Shown here in pieces: positions 34,433 to 46,551 of a stretch of DNA of 64,000 bases (position 1 is the first letter of the stretch; each line of letters starts with the position of its first letter). The translations under genes were made by a program, and so were the position numbers. The stretch is taken from NCBI GenBank assembly GCA_002245135.1, contig NGBS01000293.1, positions 310,001 through 374,000 on the forward strand, read 5' to 3'. The notes beneath the pieces are model-generated. The model was not told the origin of the DNA. It searched no databases and saw only the letters and a list, made by a program, of their open reading frames with translations. Source of the stretch: Proteromonas lacertae. Its lineage: Eukaryota > Sar > Bigyra > Opalinata > Proteromonadidae.

Positions 34433-37400
34433 ATGAACTGGTCACCAAATCAAGAATTATTGAAAGAATGTCTTCAAATCATCACAGAAGCTCAGTCAGG
34501 TAGTATTGAGTATCAGGAAAAGTCTGTAAATGTATTATTCTCATTAATATTCCTAATATAGTGGTTAAATGCATTTAGTCAAAATCCAGAATCTATCATA
34601 TATTATTCGTTTTTATTTGCTTGTGTAAATGATGTGTCAGTAAATGTAAGAGCAGCAGCTGGTATTCTACTAAAAAGTGTTGCAAAGCATGTTGGTTCAT
34701 TAACTGATGAACAAAAGAGTGTAGTTTGTGAAAGTCTATATCAAACAATGCATGATCCAACTGTATTAATAAGAAATAACTCAACATCCGCTATTCCCAC
34801 AATTGTACCATATTTATCTGAAGAAATGTATCAACGATTATTAATCCAAACAATCAACGGATTAGATTCAACAGATAACAACTTGTTAGATGGTTGTTTA
34901 AAATGTCTATATAAATTATTAGAAGATCTACCAGAAAGTTTAGATCCAAAAATAAACTCTCCATTACCTCAACTAGTTCAAAAATGGCTTTATTTCATCA
35001 ATAACAGTGATAATTTATCATTTAAAAAAATCTCAATTTTGTCAATGGAAATTTTATTAGAACAATGCAATCCACACTTAGAACCACATATAATCGATTA
35101 TCTTACAGTATATCTATTTATATAATAAAAATATAGTCGTTATGTAAATTAGCCAATAATACTGATTCATCAATTCAAGCTTTAGTTTGTAATAATATCA
35201 ACGAAATGTTATTTAATTATCCACAAATGATAGAATCTTATATACCAGAGTTAATCCAATATATGTTGGAAATAATGACAAAAGGTGATGATGATGATAT
35301 GATAGTGAAAATTAGATCAACAGAATTCTTCGATACATTTTGTCAAATATGTAATGAAATCAATAGAATGGATTTATTACCACCTCTTTTCAATAAACTG
35401 CTACCAATTTTACTACAGAATATGATATTAACGAATGATAATACTTTGTTATTAAGATGTAATGAAGATTGTACAATTCCAGATAAATTAGAAGATTTAA
35501 AGCCGAAATTTAAAGATTATTTTAATGAAAGTAATAAATCTGGTGAACAAACGGAAGATGATATTTCCACTGAATGGAATTTGAGAACAGTAAGTGCTTC
35601 TACATTAGATGAATTGAGTAATGTTTATAGTGATTTGATATTATATGAATATATACCTTTATTTGAAGTATATAATATATATATATAACATTTGTTTTTC
35701 ATTTGTTTTATTTATTTTATTTTTAATATATTTATTTATATAGACTACAGTGAAAAGTGAAGATCCTCTAACAAAAGAATTAGGAATTCTCTCACTTGGT
35801 ACAATTGCAATTGGATGTGGAGGAATGCAAGAATATATGATGAAAATATTTCCCTATTTAATAAACTGTATGAAAACAAACAATCATCCAGCTGTTAGAT
35901 CCATTAGTTATTGGACAATTAGTCGTTACATTGGTTATATAGTAAAAGATATAGAAAGACAGCAAGAAGAAATGAGTGGAGATAATTCATCAACACAATT
36001 ATTACAATCAATAATTGAAGAAATATTAATAGGGATAAATGATAAGAATAAACTAGTTGAAGATTATGCTTGTTCAAGCTTGTCAGAAATAATAGAAATT
36101 GCTGATGTATTGATATTGCCATATATGGATAAAATAATATCATATTCAACTCAAGCCTACAAGTTTTATCAAGTATGAAACGAATATATTTTTATTTATA
36201 ATTTAAAAATAGTTAAAGAATCTTCGTAATTTATTAGATGTTACTTCAACAAGTTGCAGATTAATGTATTATAATCAAATTAATAATAAAGATTATTTTA
36301 ATGAAATAATCAATCAAATTTATCCACTCTTCAAAAATGATAGAAATATTGATAATAACACATTTGCATTGATTTTAAGTTCATTATCTGATATTATTTT
36401 AGTATATATATATATTTATTTATTTATATTATTAAATAGTGTTTTGGCATTAATTTCCAAGAATTTGCTAGTGAAATATACCAAAAATGTCTTGTCTGTA
36501 TAGAAAAGTATATAAATGAAGAAAAACTCATCATCAATAATAATAATAATGTTTCAAATGAATATTTAGATATTTATATAAGTGCAATCTCTGTAATTGG
36601 ATCACTTATTTCCTCACTAGAAGTTGGAATGTTACAATTATTAACTCCTAGTAATTTAGATCAATTTATATTGAATAATATTATCAACACTGATATTAGT
36701 AATAATAATAATGGTTTATATATTGTTAAAGTAAGTATTGGATTACTTGGTGATATTGTAGCACACTGTTATAGTTATATAGTGAATATTATACCTCAAG
36801 TGATGAATAGAATCATTGAATTTATTAGAGTTGATTATTTAGAAAAATTATATTTTAGTATTAGCAATAACTCAATTTGGGTGATTAGTGAATTGATTTT
36901 GAAGTATAAAGAACAGTTTTATCCTTATATATCCTTTTTAAATATATTATATTTTTTATTTTTCTTTAATTTTATTGTAAATTGAACCTACTATGATGGC
37001 ATTCAAAGGAATAATTCAACATTATAAAGAAAATACTCAATACAAATTCCCAGAAAGAGAGTTGATCTATCAGAATTTAATGATTGCTGTTGGTAGAATG
37101 TGTATTATCTGTCCAACACAAGAAATGAGTAATTTAATTGTTCAATCGGATTATATTAATTTTTGGTATGTCAATTGTGAAATGATTCGTGATGGCTTAG
37201 AGAAAGATCATTGCTGTTTAGGTATATGTCTGTTGTTACAGAATAATTTGAATGATACTACTACAGCTGCTTCTGATAAACCTAAAATGATTATTGGATA
37301 TTTTCCTACAGTATTGTTATGGTATGGCTTCTTGGTATATTCTATTCTCACTATATTTTCTTATTTATTCAAAATAGGATGGAACCACCTCAAGATCCAT

Positions 37401-37528
37401 TAAGACAAATAGCTATTGGATTATTTAATGCTGTTAAAACCATTCAAGGTAATAATTGGATGAAATTTTATAACGAAAGTATCAACGAAGAGATTAGAAA
37501 ACATTTAAATAAAATTTATGGAATATAA
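34433..37528 (+). CDS. TNPO1: Transportin (importin-beta-type nuclear import receptor)
   Basis: The start at 34433 (MNWSPNQELLKECLQI) is followed by about eight exons of HEAT-repeat sequence. The conserved central block KELGILSLGTIAIGCGGM...VRSISYWTISRY matches transportin/Kap104 rather than importin beta1. Later repeats include NSIWVISELILKY and RELIYQNLMIAVGRMCIICP, and the protein ends HLNKIYGI. Transportins import PY-NLS cargoes such as hnRNPs and ribosomal proteins. Introns are 29-60 nt of the GTAT...TAG type except one at 36929, which has no AG and looks like an AT-AC intron. The AGC kinase is divergently transcribed 133 bp away. Confidence 0.9.
36929..36991 (+). other. Candidate U12-type AT-AC intron in transportin
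   Basis: The exon ends at EQFYPY and the next conserved exon starts around EPTMMAFKG. No AG dinucleotide occurs between 36917 and about 37005, so a GT-AG intron is impossible. The sequence starts ATATCCTTTTT, a perfect minor-spliceosome 5' site. It has TTTTCTTTAAT as a candidate branch site and ends CCTAC. Using AC at 36991 leaves the frame off by one; ending at 36980 (AA) keeps the frame. The exact 3' end is unresolved. Confidence 0.5.
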
Positions 37529-37650
37529 AATAGCTTGTATAAACTGTTTGTTCTTGATAAAAACAAAAATCATTAAATTACATGTAAATGACTGAATGAC
37601 CGTCAATACATTAACGTACCCAATCTATTTCATCTTTTTTATAGACTAGA

Positions 37651-39232
37651 ATGAGAAGATTATTTATTTTTATAACATCAATACTTGCTGTGGCCCTAGC
37701 TTGTGAAAATTACTGTAATGGACATGGTACTTGTGGAGCAGATGATCGATGTATGTGTTATCCAGGCTGGGGTGGTGCAGATTGTAATCAAAGTATTTCA
37801 TCTGAATTTATAAAATTTAATAGGAGCTTGTCCTTATCGTGAGGCTTTTGTTGATGTAATGTTGGGAGATTTAAGTCATAATGGTCAAGTAGATAGTGAA
37901 TTTGTCTTAACAGAATGGACACCAATACAAGGTTATGAAGAAAGTCAAGAACAAACAGTAAAAACAACACAACGTGTACATCGTTATGCTGAATGTTCAA
38001 ATGCTGGTATATGTGATAGAACACTCGGAGAATGCAAATGTTTCGATGGATTTGAAGGTTCAGCTTGTCATCGAAGATATTGTCCTACAGCCGTAACTGG
38101 TGCTATTTGTAGTGGTCATGGTGAATGCTTAAGTTCACAACAACATATATATGACTTAGGTCAAACAGTGAAGTATACTGGTTGGGAATTAGAGAAATTC
38201 TATAAATGTAAGTGTGATGATGGTTGGGAAGGTATTGATTGTAATATGAGAAGTTGTCCTAAAGGATTAGATCCAGTAGTAAGCAGTCCTTTACCTATGT
38301 TTTATCAATTTTATATTGAAACGAGAAATTTTGGAATAGATGGAGGTAAAACTGATACTCATGAATTAGAATGTCCTACTTCTGCAAAGAATTGTGTTTT
38401 AAAATCAGCTGCAAGTGGTGGTTCTGCTAATCCTACACCTACACCCCTTAATACACTTACAGTAGATCAAAGAGTATCCTATGTTGAAACTTATCGATTA
38501 AAATATACTGATGGAAATGGAATTGTTTATTATTCACCAACTATTAAAGGAAGACCAGGAGAATGTCCAAAACACACACCTATTACTGGTGATAATAAAG
38601 GATTGGGAGACGCTACTGTACTAGCTAATATTGAGAGTTCTGTATCAAGTGAATATCAAGAAGAAATTAAAAGAGCAATTAAGAAAATACCACCATTATT
38701 CCAAAGTAATGTAACTGTAGAATGCGTACAATTAAAGAAAGGAGCTGATTCTCTTACTACTCCTGAAAAGTTGATAGTAGATACAGAAAAGAATAAAGAA
38801 GCAAAAGTAAAAGATAAAGATAATAATGATCTTACTTCATATCCTAATAGTTTATTTGTTATTACAACTGGTGGAGAAGCACCAACTAATGCTGATAATG
38901 CACCTCAAGCGACATCTGCTTATGCAATTTCCGTTCAAGTTCAATTAGAATATGGTGATTTATCAGATTATGGTGTATCTAAATTAGATATTGAAGAAGT
39001 TATGGTTAAATCAACAGATGGTACAACTCCAACAACAACAAAAAGTAGTTTAGTTCAAGAAGCATATAAACAATCATCTACATCCATAACATCAATCTGT
39101 AGTAGTCGTGGTTTATGTAATTATAATTCAGGTGAATGTCAGTGTTTTACAGGTTATTATGGTATGTCATGTGAGAAACAAAGAGCAATTTCAGGATTAG
39201 CAACAACAAACACAGCAACTGTATCTGCATAA
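37651..39232 (+). CDS. Secreted EGF/tenascin-like protein
   Basis: The N-terminus [17 protein letters not shown] is a classical signal peptide. A first EGF module follows at once ([19 protein letters not shown]). A 31-nt intron follows DCNQ and splices to ACPYREAF. Further EGF modules (CSNAGICD...[17 protein letters not shown]...CKCDDGWEG) flank a Thr/Pro-rich insert and a long Cys-poor region of about 220 residues. A last EGF module ([20 protein letters not shown]) sits near the C-terminus. No transmembrane anchor is visible, so it is probably secreted. It is related to the gene at position 1 in module order. The frame is intact throughout. Confidence 0.85.
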
Positions 39233-39252
39233 ATACACAACATATATATTAT

Positions 39253-39280
39253 ATTATTATTATTATTATTATTATTATTA
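39253..39280. repeat. (ATT)n microsatellite
   Basis: A pure ATT/TTA trinucleotide run of about 28 nt lies in the 3' flank of the EGF gene, between convergent genes. Confidence 0.8.
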
Positions 39281-39330
39281 GTTTTGTTTTATTACATATT
39301 GGGTTATAGAAATATGATAATTAACAAGAA

Positions 39331-39892
39331 TTATCTTATATTATTGATTTTATGATTAGATTTATTTATTTCTGATATTGGTGAATATATTTTAATCTGT
39401 CTAACATGACAATCTCTTCCTAAATCCATCATTTGGAGCAAAACTATTTGAATTATTGAACACATTATCGGTATATTGTTTTCATTGACAAATGGTATAT
39501 TAATCCATCCACTGTATTGATTTAATGACATCTGAGTGAGTTTGGTTAATGTATATTTGTTTATTCCATATAATATTGAAAATGTCTGTGGTGTGTAAGA
39601 TTCATCTGCTTCAAAATTTATAAACATTGATATTCCAGAAACTATTGTCTGTTTTTGAAACTATTTATTTATAATATCAAAGGAATACTGAAATTGAGAT
39701 AACATGTGGTGATTGTTTCTGTGCACTAATGTCAGATTGCCAGTATGTGTCTAACTATTAATATATTATTAATTAATGTTATACACTTCCATCGACCAGA
39801 TTATGAGTTCCATTTCCCATTTTTGCTGTAGATGTAGATATAATTGCTTGCATTGTAATATCTTGGTATTGACCATCATAATTATCTGTCAT
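39331..39892 (-). CDS. APC10: APC10/DOC1, anaphase-promoting complex subunit
   Basis: The start at 39890-39892 (MTDNYDGQYQDITM) is followed by two introns of about 28-30 nt. The DOC domain is clear: LVDGS, LDTYWQSD, EADESYTPQTFSI, SGWINIPF and RDCHVRQIKIYSPI match APC10 in order. APC10 is the substrate co-receptor that promotes processive ubiquitylation by the APC/C. The protein is about 165 residues, near the usual core size. It is divergent from SMC4 across an 87-bp gap, which may allow shared cell-cycle expression (inference). Confidence 0.93.
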
Positions 39893-39979
39893 CTTGAGAA
39901 ATTTGGTTTTAAAAATTCCAAAAACACTCAAGCAAAAAGTTTGAGTAATTTGAATTTAAATTTTTGGAGGTTTTTTTCA
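39893..39979. promoter_or_regulatory. 87-bp divergent promoter, APC10/SMC4
   Basis: This is the whole distance between the two divergent start codons. It is T/A-rich with no recognised motif. Two mitotic genes share it, so a bidirectional promoter is likely. Confidence 0.5.
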
Positions 39980-42900
39980 ATGTCTGAAGAAGTTGATTCT
40001 CCAATACCTCCACCAAATCAAGAGCATGACAGATTGATTATCACAAAGATAGTTATGGAGAACTTCAAGTCATATGCTGGAGTTAGAGTATGAGATAAAT
40101 CCATTTATTATGCTTTTAGGAAATTGGTCCTTTTCATAAATGCTTTAATTCAATAGTTGGACCCAATGGTAGTGGTAAATCAAACGTTATTGACGCAATG
40201 TTGTTTGTTTTTGGAAAACGAGCAAAAAAACTTCGATTAAATAAAGTATAAACAATATAGAATATTAATAAAATTATAGATATCAGAACTTATCCATAAT
40301 TCAGCTGAATATCCTGATTTAACAAGTGCCAGTGTGAGTGTCCACTTCAAAAGTATTATAGATAAATCCGATGAAGATTTTGAGGATGTACCAAACAGTG
40401 AATTCGTGATAAGAAGAACAGTAACAAAATCAAATGCTTCAAATTACTATATAAACAACAAAAACAGTAATTTCAATGAAGTGACGAAATTGTTAAAAGG
40501 CAAAGGTATAGATTTAGATAATAACAGATTCTTAATCCTTCAAGGTGAAGTTGAACAAATCTCGTTAATGAAACCCAAGGCAGTGAATGAGAATGAAGAA
40601 GGGTTATTAGAATATTTAGAAGATATAATTGGTTCAAATCAATACTCTAGAAGCAATAGAAGAAAGTTCCAAAGAATTAGAAAAACTAACCGTTTCAAGA
40701 AATGAAAGGATAGATCGAGTGAAAGGTGAGTGAGAAAGAAAGAGATAATTTAGAAGGTGCAAAAATAGAAGCTGAGGCTTATTTAGAGAAAGAATTAGAA
40801 TCAATGACTTTAGAATATAAATTAAACCAAAAATTCAGATATAATGCAATGAAGGAGATTGAGAAAAAACAGTCAAAACAATCGAATTTGAATGAAAGAT
40901 ATGAAAATGTCACAGTATAAATATATAAATTTTAATAATTTTAAATTAATAGAAACAAATTGAAGAAAACAACTTTAAAATTAAAAGAAATCAGAAACCA
41001 ACCACAACAATCTCAATAAAGAGCATAAAGAGATAGAAAAAGAGTTAATAAAATGTAAAGAAACATATGCTTCCTTTGAAAGAAAAGATATCAAATATCG
41101 AAGTGATCAAAAACACAATAAAGATCAAATAAAAAAATTAACAACAAAATTTGAAAATGCAGAAAAGAATAGAATAGAGAATGAAGAGAAAGTAAAAGAT
41201 TTAGAAAACAATATACCTGAGATGGAGAAACAGATTAAACAATATGAAAAAGATAAAATTAAATATGAAAAAAAGATTGAAGAGTTATATGAGAATGTGA
41301 AAAATGAAACAAAACCATTGAGAAATAAGATGGAAGAATTAGAAAAGAGTATAATATTATATATTATTATCATTATTTATTTTTTAGAATTACTTCCATC
41401 AACTCAAGCAACCACTGAAGCAGAATCAATCATGTCTCAAACCCAAACCCAAATCAAACTATTAGAAGAAACAGTAACTAAAGAATCAACAGAAATATGA
41501 TGAAATAATCGCCACATTAGCAGTAATGAAACAGAAGAAGAAAGATCATAATTCATTAATGCAACAAATGCAAAATGAACAAAGCAGATTTAGTATATAT
41601 ATATATATATTATTAATTATAAAAAATAGATGAAAAAATATCAAAACACTAAAATAGAATATAATAAAGCCAAAGAAGATGAACAAATCCTCGAGTCAAA
41701 CTGTCGAGTTTCCAAAACCAACTATGAACAATGTAAATACAGTTATCAATCAAATACTACTAAATCCAACCTATTACTACGTCTATTAGAAGCATCTCGT
41801 AATGGTCCACTTAAATCAGCAGGTTTGTGTGGAAGACTTGGTGATTTAGGAGTGATTGATAATCGATATGATGTTGCTATTTCTACAGCATGTCCTGCAT
41901 TGAATAATTTGGTAGTAGAGACTGCTGAAGGTGCTACGAAGTGTGTGGAATATTTGAGAGAGAAAAACTTAGGTAGAGCGACATTTATAATATTAGATAA
42001 ATTGAATGATATAAAAGAGAAGATGAATCGTAAGATTGATACTCCACAAGGTATTCCACGATTATTTGATTTGATTAAGATGAAAGATAAGAAATATGCA
42101 CCAGCATTTTACTTTGCTTTAGAAAATACACTAGTTACCAAGACATTAGATCAAGCAGTCGAAATTGCATATGTAAATGGTAAAGCTAAATGGAGAGTCG
42201 TGTCTGAAGGAGGTGAATTGATAGATATAAGTGGAACAATGACTGGTGGTGGTACTGTAAAGAAACATGGTGGCATGAGTAGTACAATGATTGAAGATGT
42301 AATTACTGAGAAAGATTTGAATGAGAGAGAGAGAATAATGAAAGAATCAATGGAGAAGTATAAAGAGAAAAAGAAGCAAGTATCTGCACTGGAAGAAAGA
42401 ATAGAAACATATGAAAAGAAATTATCAGAATATGAGATGAAGATTAACAAAGAAAACGCTGATTTTGAATCTTTACAAAAAGAATATCCGTTACTAGAGA
42501 AACGATCAAATGAATTATTAAAACATACACAGCTCAGTGATGAAGAAAAGGAAGAGAAGAATAAATTATTAGGAGATATTAAAACAACAGGAACAAGATT
42601 ATAACAAAAAGAAAGCAGAAACTAAAAAATTAGAAAATGAGTTAGAAAACTACAAGAATCAAATCAAAAATGCAGGTGGTCCAGAAATGAAACAAGCAAG
42701 AGATAATTTAGAAAAAACAACAACCTGTTTAGACGATTTAAGAGAAACATTGAATAAATCGAAATTTGCCTTAGCTAACTCCAAGAAAATAATCAAAAAC
42801 AGTATAGCAGAATCAGAGAAAGCAACCAGTGAAGCAGAAAAACTCCAACAAGCCCTTGCAAAAATGAAAGAAGAATTTAAGAGAATAGAAGAAGAAGCAA

Positions 42901-44120
42901 ATAATGTCAAAAGTCAATATGAATCAATACAAAAAGAATGGGAAATAAAAGATAAAGAAATGAAAAAGATTCAAAAAGAATATGACAATTCTAATGGTAT
43001 AATTAGTAAATTACGAAAAACTGAAGTTGATTTAAAGAATGAATTAGATGATCAAAATAGAATATTAAAACAAGAGAATCAGAGAGTGGAGAATTATCAG
43101 CAGAAAATATTAACTATTGAGAAAAGATATAATAAATTGATTGAAGATTATCAACCTGAATTATTGGCTCAAATACAACAACAACAACAACAACAACAGA
43201 ATGAGAAAGTGAAAGAGATGAAAGAACAAGCAGATGAGATGGAAATAGAAGATAATGATGAAGAAGAAAATGATAAAGAAGAAATTGAAGAGAAAAAAGA
43301 TGATGAAGAAAATAAAGATAAAGAAGAAGAAGAAGAAGAAGAAGAAAAGAAGGAAGATAATAATAAAATCGATATAAACAATAATGAAAATACAATCAAA
43401 ATAATCCCATTAAAAACATTCACAGATAAAGAATTAGAAAAAATCAATATTGATGATTTACAATATGAAATAGCACGATGTGATGAAGAAAAAGATAAAA
43501 TGAAAAGAGATATTAATATGGATGCTATTAATGCCTATCGAGAAAAAAATAGAGATTATCTAATGAAATTAAAAGATTTAGAAGTTATCACAGAAGAGAG
43601 GAATAAATGTAGGAGCAAATATGAAGATTTAAGAAAACAAAGATTAGACTGCTTTATGAATGGATTTTCAACAATTACACTGAATTTAAAAGAAATGTAC
43701 CAAATGATTACTTTAGGTGGTGATGCTGAGTTGGAATTAATAGATTCATTAGATCCTTTTACTGAAGGTGTTGTTTTCTCTGTAAGACCTCCTAAAAAGT
43801 CTTGGAAGAACATATCGAATCTATCAGGAGGCGAGAAGACATTGAGTTCTTTAGCTTTAGTATTTGCTTTACATCACTATAAACCTACTCCTTTGTACGT
43901 GATGGACGAAATAGACGCTGCTTTGGATTTTAGAAATGTTTCGATTGTGGCTAATTATATTAAAGAGAGAACTAAGAATGCACAATTTATTATTATCTCT
44001 TTGAGGAATAATATGTTTGAATTAGCTGATAGGTTAGTTGGTATATATAAGACGGATAATGTGACTAAGAGTGTAACTATTGACCCTAAAAAAGTGAAAG
44101 ATAAAGCTGAAACTAATTAA
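39980..44120 (+). CDS. SMC4: SMC4, condensin core ATPase subunit
   Basis: The start at 39980 ([14 protein letters not shown]) is followed by [12 protein letters not shown], Walker [13 protein letters not shown], and the SMC4-type sequence [14 protein letters not shown]. Two coiled-coil arms flank a hinge ([15 protein letters not shown]...TFIILDKL). An Asp/Glu/Lys-rich insert lies in the second arm near 43200-43380. The C-terminal head has the signature [17 protein letters not shown] and Walker [14 protein letters not shown]. The length, about 1,300 residues, fits SMC4. Single-base frame changes are needed near 40646-40652, 40725, 40957-41035, 41492-41500 and 42596-42604, all of the extra-base type. 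Condensin is essential, so these are probably sequence errors rather than decay. Confidence 0.93.
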
Positions 44121-44249
44121 TTCTTTATTAATTTTGTTTTTTATATTTTTGACATGTAAATTGAATGACCAAGTTTTGACATTGAGGCTCGATTCTTTCA
44201 ATTTTGTTTTTTATTTTTCTTCTCTTGTGTGAACTCAAATAAATTAAGA

Positions 44250-44648
44250 ATGGCAGTTAAATATATTATGACCAATTTACCAATAAAATCAATGAGTGAA
44301 GCTAACCAATTGACACTTGGTTTATACAAAACTATTCAAAAGAATGTACCCAATTTAATTGCAATGTATGATGTGAGTTATACACCAGAAGAAGTAAGAG
44401 CACGTGTTAGAGAAATGTTTAAACGAAATCAAGATGTAACTGATTTCAGAGTTAGTCAATTGTTATTAGTTAGAGGAGCTATGCTTTATGATGAGATGGT
44501 GCAACGATATGCTCCAGTCGACTCTTTCACAAATTATATGAAACCACTTGAGGAAGATGTTGGATATAAGAAGACTGGTGATAAAGAACAAGACATGTTG
44601 CAAAGATTCTTCTTAGGAGTTGAAGACACTGAACATATGTTCCATTAA
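44250..44648 (+). CDS. NDUFA6: NDUFA6/B14, mitochondrial complex I LYR-type subunit
   Basis: I choose the ATG at 44250 (MAVKYIMTNLPIKS), because the frame upstream has no ATG. The 132-residue intronless protein carries the LYR-like LYKTIQKNVPN and the family signature VREMFKRNQDVTDFRV followed by LLLVRGAM. NDUFA6 binds the mitochondrial acyl carrier protein on the matrix arm of NADH:ubiquinone oxidoreductase. Its presence implies a respiratory complex I. Confidence 0.9.
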   Translation: MAVKYIMTNLPIKSMSEANQLTLGLYKTIQKNVPNLIAMYDVSYTPEEVRARVREMFKRNQDVTDFRVSQLLLVRGAMLYDEMVQRYAPVDSFTNYMKPLEEDVGYKKTGDKEQDMLQRFFLGVEDTEHMFH

Positions 44649-45087
44649 ATTAATAATAATAGTACGAAACTTTTGCTTTATTATTGGTTTGATAAACCAA
44701 AATAATTATGTAATTTTATTTGATTTGGGTGTTTTAAGAAGCAATAAAAAACAATGTAGAATTAGATTGTTTGATTAAGTCTAAATCATAATGTAATATT
44801 CAAAATATTTATGTAAATATATAAATTTAATTATTTTTTACCAGAATAAAGATATTTTGAAATTTCTAAAATCAGGTAATCATAAAAACTAATCATAATA
44901 TTGTAAAATTCAATATATAACAATTAACAATAATAACTTTTTTCTTACTAGTTTCTTTTAAATACTTAGATAATTAGCTTTAAAGATAATAAACCGTTTC
45001 TTTAAGGTGATCGAAAACATTTTGAACCACCACTAACTGTCATTTCTTTTTTTATTGTTTTTTTAGTGTTATAAAAGAGTAAGGACG
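44649..45087. other. Intergenic with a 7-bp inverted repeat
   Basis: This 439-nt AT-rich spacer follows NDUFA6. Shortly after its stop lies TTGGTTT-GAT-AAACCAA (44684-44700), which could form an RNA hairpin in the 3' UTR. No gene is seen in the rest. Confidence 0.5.
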
Positions 45088-46485
45088 ATGAATAGTGGAT
45101 ATGTAACACCTACCACTGAAACTGATGTGGGTACAATCAAAGTATTGAATAATAAAGTAATTCTAACTCATTAATAGGCTTCAGTCGATAGATTAAGATA
45201 CCAAAGAATGCAAGTTGAAAAATTAATATCCGAGAATGAATCTAAAGATGCATTAATCCACAGTTTGAATGATCAGTTGAATAGTGCTTTAGAACAAAGT
45301 AGAAAATACCGTGAAGTTGTGGATGATATAAAATTGTACAAAGAAGGATATAATGCAATGAAAACCAAAGTAGGGGAGTTAGAAAACGACAAAGTGAAGA
45401 ATCTCACCAGCATTAGTGAGTTAGACCAAACAATCCAGAGATTACAATCTCAACAATACGATTTAAACAATAAACAGAATATGTACAACAACGAAATCCA
45501 AGAATATCAAAAACGAAATGATTTGTTATTACAACAACTTTCTAACATGAATAATCAATATACAGTGGTTAAATCAAAGTATGATGAATTAATATGTCAA
45601 AATTCAAGTTCAAAAGAAAAGGTAAATCAATTAAATAATGCTTATCAACAATTATCGAAAGATAAAGAAATATTATTAACAAAATTAAACGAATTACAAT
45701 CAAAAACAAGAGAATTAGAAATGGCAAATCAACAATTAATTCAAAAGAATAATGAAATTAACCAACAATTATCAATACAAAAGAATGATATAATTGTTAC
45801 AAGAAATGCATTAAACCAAGCAAGTGAAGGTAAAGACCAATATCAAAGTGAAAATATTTTGTTAAAGACACAAATAGAAGTCAATGAAAAGTAAATACAG
45901 TGAGTTAGAAACTAAATATAATAACACGAAAATGCAATATAATAATGCAATTGAGAATTTAAAGAGAGAATTAATCAATAATAATACAGTATGAATTATA
46001 TACATAAATAATTATTATTTTTAATATATTTATAATAATATATTATATAGCAAAGTGAATCAATCAAAGAGAATTTTATAAAGAGTCAAAATGACAATAG
46101 AGATTTAGTTAATGAATTGAATAGATACAAAAATGAATATAAAAATATAAATAATGAAAAATCAATTCTAGTTTCAAGAGTGACTGATTTAGAAAGAAGA
46201 TGTAATGATACTTGTGCAAGAATGCAGCAATTGGCTGAAGAGAATAAGAATCTTAAATTGAAATTAGAATTAGAGAAATCTCAGCATGAATCATATGTTA
46301 AATCAAGAAGTCATTTAATCAATCAATTTATTGAAGAAGAAAATAATTTGAATACTACTTTAGTTTCACCAAAACATTCATCTCCTATGAAATATATTAC
46401 TAGTAATAATGACAATGATATTCCTCCACTTTCTCCAAGTGCTCATGAAGCTTATTATAATTCTTTAAGTAATTCATTATTTTAA
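45088..46485 (+). CDS. Long coiled-coil protein, unknown
   Basis: The start at 45088 (MNSGYVTPTTETDVG) is followed by a 36-nt intron and almost continuous heptad-rich sequence (KLISENESKD..., QRLQSQQYDLNNKQN, LERRCNDTCARMQQL). The C-terminus has Ser/Pro motifs (SPKHSSPMKY, PPLSPSAHEAY) that look like proline-directed kinase sites. An extra A near 45887-45890 breaks the frame between the second and third exon segments, and an intron of about 59 nt precedes the last exon. No domain beyond the coiled coil is recognised. A cytoskeletal or centrosomal role is possible but unsupported. Confidence 0.65.
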
Positions 46486-46551
46486 ATGGTTATATATTTT
46501 TATTTTATTATTTATTTGTTTTTTGTATTTTAGAAAACACATAAATAAATG

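Noticed and set aside
40632-40650. 19-nt GTTCAA...CTAG intron in SMC4
   Set aside because: It would remove the conserved IIGSNQY block that follows LEYLED in SMC proteins.
40726-40753. GTGAGT...TTTAG looks like a perfect 28-nt intron in SMC4
   Set aside because: The interval encodes [11 protein letters not shown], which aligns with the conserved SMC4 sequence after the head. Removing it deletes a conserved helix, so I treat it as coding with one extra base.
43114-43447. Minus-strand Leu/Ser-rich ORFs opposite SMC4
   Set aside because: They are mirror frames of the Glu/Lys/Gln-rich SMC4 arm and have no independent motifs.
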